Shown: piece by piece, positions 6,259 to 8,657 of the stretch
Position numbering within the stretch: the stretch's first letter is position 1
How the letters are laid out: every line of letters begins with the position of its first letter
From: Bacteroidota bacterium
GTDB lineage: Bacteria > Bacteroidota > Bacteroidia > Bacteroidales > UBA1402
Length of the DNA: 8,657 bases
Assembly (NCBI GenBank): GCA_030706285.1
Contig: JAUZOU010000112.1
Span: 1-8,657 of the forward strand
Direction of reading: 5' to 3'
The notes under the pieces: generated by a model
Told to the model about the DNA's origin: nothing
The model's input: only the letters and a program-made list of their open reading frames with translations
Database searches by the model: none
Position numbers and translations under genes: made by a program

Positions 6259-6266
6259 CAAATCTA
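6259..6266 (-). promoter_or_regulatory. -7 promoter box for the MBL gene
   Basis: On the minus strand this reads TAGATTTG, a perfect TAnnTTTG match. It would start the MBL transcript near 6252, about 17 bases before its ATG at 6235. No clear -33 TTG is present. The box lies 5 bases from the mpl -7 box on the other strand, so the two promoters overlap. Confidence 0.5.
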
Positions 6267-6291
6267 ATTGAATTTTTTCGAATCCTGGCGT

Positions 6292-7650
6292 ATGAATATA
6301 CACTTTATTGCCATCGGAGGCGCAGCGATGCACAACCTGGCCATAGCTCTTCATAAAAAAGGTGATACGATCACAGGGTCAGATGATGAAATTTTCGATC
6401 CTGCCCGCAGCCATTTGGCTAAATACGGGCTGCTTCCTGAATTGATCGGCTGGAACCCTGATATTATCACCAACAAGCTGGACGCCGTTGTACTGGGAAT
6501 GCATGCCAGGGAAGATAATCCGGAGCTGATCCGCGCCAAGGAACTTGGTCTGCAGATTTTTTCCTATCCTGAATTTCTGCTGGAACAAACCCTCAACAAG
6601 ACGCGTGTTGTCGTCGGAGGCAGTCATGGAAAAACCACGGTGACCTCCATGATCATCTTCGTTCTCAAGAAAATGCAAAAAGAGTTCGATTACATGGTCG
6701 GTGCTCAGGTCGAAGGCTTTGAGACCATGGTCGGACTTTCAGACAGTTCGCGCATCGCCGTTTTTGAAGGAGACGAATACCTGACTTCTCCCATCGACCT
6801 GCGTCCGAAATTTCATGTCTACCGTCCCCACATTGCCGTAGTGACGGGTATTGCCTGGGATCACATCAACGTATTCCCAACCTTTGACAATTACATCGAA
6901 CAATTCCGTATTTTTTCAAAGAAAATCGAGCGGGACGGTAAATTTATCTATTTCGAAGAGGATCCGAACCTGAGAGCGATCGCTGAAGACCTGCGGGAAG
7001 ACCTGACGGCCATCCCCTACTCCGCTCATCCTAGCCACATCACCGGGGGAAAAACATTCCTCGAAACCAAATATGGCGATTTTCCGTTACGGTTGTTTGG
7101 CAAACACAACCTGCAAAACATTCAGGCTGCCCATATGGTATGCCGTCAACTGGGCATCAGCGATAAAGATTTCTATCAAGCCATTTCTGAATTCAAGGGT
7201 GCCGCCAAACGGTTGCAATTGTTGAACGAAACAGATGACTGCTCCATTTTTCAGGATTTTGCCCATTCCCCTTCCAAACTAAAAGCCACCGTTTCTGCCG
7301 TCAGGGAACAATATCCCAACCGGAAACTGACGGCCTGTATGGAACTTCATACATTCAGCAGCCTGACCGCAGCCTTTCTGCCTCAGTACAAAGATTGTAT
7401 GAAAGAAGCGACTACTGCTTACGTCTATTACAATCCGAAAACCATCGAGCACAAGCAACTGGAACCGATTTCTCCTGAACAGGTGAAAGAAGCATTCGGG
7501 GGCAGCAATCTGGAAGTCTTCACAGACTCTTCCCTGCTCATAGAACGGCTGAGAAGCATTCAATTCAAGAAACACAATCTGTTGTTAATGTCTTCAGGCA
7601 ATTTTGACGGTGTCGACCTTAAGAACCTGGCGTTGGACCTACTACCCTGA
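6292..7650 (+). CDS. mpl: UDP-N-acetylmuramate:L-Ala-gamma-D-Glu-meso-DAP ligase (murein tripeptide ligase)
   Basis: This 452-residue Mur ligase has all three domains. The N-terminal UDP-binding Rossmann part starts HFIAIGGAAMHNLA (4-17). The ATP-binding P-loop is GGSHGKTT (109-116), with FEGDEYLTS (158-166) and TGIAWDHINVF (185-195) in the central domain. The C-terminal domain begins near GKHNLQN (270-276) and KRLQL (306-310) and carries DFAHSPSK (322-329). The opening IGGAAMHNLA and the EGDEY core fit Mpl better than MurC. Mpl joins recycled tripeptide directly to UDP-MurNAc, saving cell-wall peptides. The frame is also open from a TTG at 6268, but the ATG at 6292 places the first strand as in the family. 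It is first of a three-gene unit; the next gene starts 2 bases after its stop. Confidence 0.9.
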   Translation: MNIHFIAIGGAAMHNLAIALHKKGDTITGSDDEIFDPARSHLAKYGLLPELIGWNPDIITNKLDAVVLGMHAREDNPELIRAKELGLQIFSYPEFLLEQTLNKTRVVVGGSHGKTTVTSMIIFVLKKMQKEFDYMVGAQVEGFETMVGLSDSSRIAVFEGDEYLTSPIDLRPKFHVYRPHIAVVTGIAWDHINVFPTFDNYIEQFRIFSKKIERDGKFIYFEEDPNLRAIAEDLREDLTAIPYSAHPSHITGGKTFLETKYGDFPLRLFGKHNLQNIQAAHMVCRQLGISDKDFYQAISEFKGAAKRLQLLNETDDCSIFQDFAHSPSKLKATVSAVREQYPNRKLTACMELHTFSSLTAAFLPQYKDCMKEATTAYVYYNPKTIEHKQLEPISPEQVKEAFGGSNLEVFTDSSLLIERLRSIQFKKHNLLLMSSGNFDGVDLKNLALDLLP

Positions 7651-7652
7651 AC

Positions 7653-8201
7653 ATGCTGATTGCCCAAGCAAAAAAAAAGGAAAATATTGCCGAATATATC
7701 CTGTACATGTGGCAGGTTGAAGATCAGATCCGGGCTTTCGGCCTGGATATTGACCTGATTCAGGCAAAAATCATCGATGCCTACGATCAGCCAGATAAGG
7801 TTAAAGCCGACATTCGCTCCTGGTATGAAAGCCTCATTGACATGATGAAACGGGAAGGAGTAGCCGAAAAGGGACACATCCAGCTAAACAAGAACGTCAT
7901 CATCGATCTGACTGACCTGCACAACAGGTTGCTGGCCTCTTCAAAAGAGACCTTTTACCAGATGACCTACTATAAAGTACTTCCCTTCATCGTTGAATTG
8001 AGGGCCAAAGCTTCCGGTGCTGAGGTTTGTGAAATCGAGACCTGTCTAAACCTGATGTACGGTCTGTTAATGCTTCACCTGCAACATAAGGCGATTTCCA
8101 AAGGCACTCAGGAAGCAGCCAGGCACGTCAGTGAATTCCTTGGATTACTGGCCGTAAAATTCAAGCAGGACAGAGACGAAGGGCTGGATTTGGATAATTA
8201 A
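7653..8201 (+). CDS. DUF4924 family protein
   Basis: This 182-residue, largely helical protein resembles the Bacteroidota family DUF4924, recognised by the opening NIAEYILYMWQVEDQIRAFG (11-30) and a charged helical body. It has no signal peptide or membrane segment, so it should be cytosolic. No catalytic motif is visible, and I know of no assigned function. It starts 2 bases after mpl and ends 18 bases before rfbD, so it is probably co-transcribed and co-translated with the peptidoglycan-recycling gene. A role near cell-wall or surface-sugar metabolism is suggested by position only. Confidence 0.85.
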   Translation: MLIAQAKKKENIAEYILYMWQVEDQIRAFGLDIDLIQAKIIDAYDQPDKVKADIRSWYESLIDMMKREGVAEKGHIQLNKNVIIDLTDLHNRLLASSKETFYQMTYYKVLPFIVELRAKASGAEVCEIETCLNLMYGLLMLHLQHKAISKGTQEAARHVSEFLGLLAVKFKQDRDEGLDLDN

Positions 8202-8219
8202 TATTGAAATAAAAGCATC

Positions 8220-8657
8220 ATGGCTATAGCATTTCCATTCAAAGGCATATTCTCAGAAGATAAAGAACAAGGTAAGACAGTTCAGTTTGAATACGGATTG
8301 TCGCTGAAACGCATTCTGGTGACAGGTGCCAACGGTCAGCTTGGGAATGAGATGCGGCTTCTCGCCGATCGTTTTCCGGCCTTCCAGTTCGATTTTACGG
8401 ACATCGGAGAACTCGACCTCTGCAACGCCGACGCCGTCCTCGAATACTGTCAGCGTACCATGCCTGCTTACATCGTGAATTGTGCAGCCTATACCGCCGT
8501 TGAAAAAGCCGAAGATGATGCTGATCGCTGCTTCATAATAAACCGCGATACCGTCAAAAATCTGGCCAACGCTGCCAAAGCGGTCAATGCCAAAATCCTT
8601 CATGTCTCAACCGACTATGTTTTTGACGGCACCAAACATACACCCTATGTAGAGACC
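8220..8657 (+). CDS. rfbD: dTDP-4-dehydrorhamnose reductase, N-terminal part (cut by the window edge)
   Basis: The visible 146 residues carry a Rossmann nucleotide-binding motif TGANGQLG (35-42), the NCAAYTAVEKAE segment (87-98) and STDYVFDG (130-137), all typical of RfbD/RmlD. This enzyme reduces dTDP-4-keto-L-rhamnose to dTDP-L-rhamnose for surface polysaccharides. The YxxxK catalytic pair lies beyond the window. The first in-frame ATG (8220) adds 28 residues before the usual start point, where family proteins begin MKxILVTGANGQLG. A TTG at 8298 or CTG at 8304 could be the true start instead, since an in-frame TGA lies at 8205. The A-rich leader before 8220 favours the ATG, but the matter is open. 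It is the third gene after mpl and DUF4924. Confidence 0.88.
   Translation, partial: MAIAFPFKGIFSEDKEQGKTVQFEYGLSLKRILVTGANGQLGNEMRLLADRFPAFQFDFTDIGELDLCNADAVLEYCQRTMPAYIVNCAAYTAVEKAEDDADRCFIINRDTVKNLANAAKAVNAKILHVSTDYVFDGTKHTPYVET

Noticed and set aside
6268..6291. A TTG start at 6268 for mpl
   Set aside because: Family members begin directly at the first Rossmann strand, which matches the ATG at 6292; the TTG also sits almost at the predicted transcription start.
8253..8603. A minus-strand open frame of 116 codons inside rfbD
   Set aside because: It lies antisense to a strongly conserved rfbD frame and shows no recognisable domain; it is best read as a shadow.
1..8657. CRISPR arrays, insertion sequences, tRNA genes or phage genes
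   Set aside because: I saw no regularly spaced repeats, no transposase or integrase motif, no tRNA-like folds and no phage proteins; the window is almost filled by ordinary coding genes.

Overview
The window looks like a piece of a Bacteroidales (phylum Bacteroidota) chromosome. Four kinds of evidence support this: promoter elements of the Bacteroidota type (-7 box TAnnTTTG), A-rich leaders that mostly lack Shine-Dalgarno sequences, protein families largely confined to this phylum (DUF4924, the LVIVD-repeat envelope proteins, the CBM9-like cytosolic protein), and a purL N-terminus of the Bacteroides type. Base composition looks even across the window. I see no mobile element, CRISPR array, rRNA or tRNA.

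Layout, left to right. (1) 1-113, minus: the first 37 codons of purL, with a well-formed promoter. (2) 258-908, plus: a cytosolic CBM9-like protein, transcribed divergently from purL. (3) 4156-973, minus: a tight four-gene unit. In transcription order it holds a secreted LVIVD-type protein, an LVIVD-repeat lipoprotein whose start overlaps the previous stop by 8 bp, a small outer-membrane beta-barrel protein, and hemW, which starts one base after the barrel gene stops. (4) 4327-5418, plus: a secreted GH43 arabinanase-like enzyme. (5) 6235-5408, minus: an MBL-fold hydrolase whose 3' end overlaps the GH43 3' end by 11 bp. (6) 6292 to the right edge, plus: mpl (murein tripeptide ligase), DUF4924, and the 5' part of rfbD (dTDP-4-dehydrorhamnose reductase).

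How the genes fit together. purL (purine synthesis), hemW (heme chaperone), mpl (peptidoglycan recycling) and rfbD (dTDP-rhamnose synthesis) are household genes. The accessory part is the trio of exported proteins upstream of hemW, which may form one cell-envelope assembly of unknown purpose. GH43 is an orphan enzyme with no SusC/SusD partners in view. mpl, DUF4924 and rfbD lie 2 and 18 bp apart and are probably one transcript with a cell-surface theme.

The most interesting signals are the uncharacterised LVIVD/LVIVD/barrel/hemW unit, a perfect 7-bp inverted repeat enclosing the GH43 start codon, overlapping divergent promoters between the MBL gene and mpl, and a 28-residue N-terminal extension on RfbD. 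I do not see a clear new defence or mobile system.
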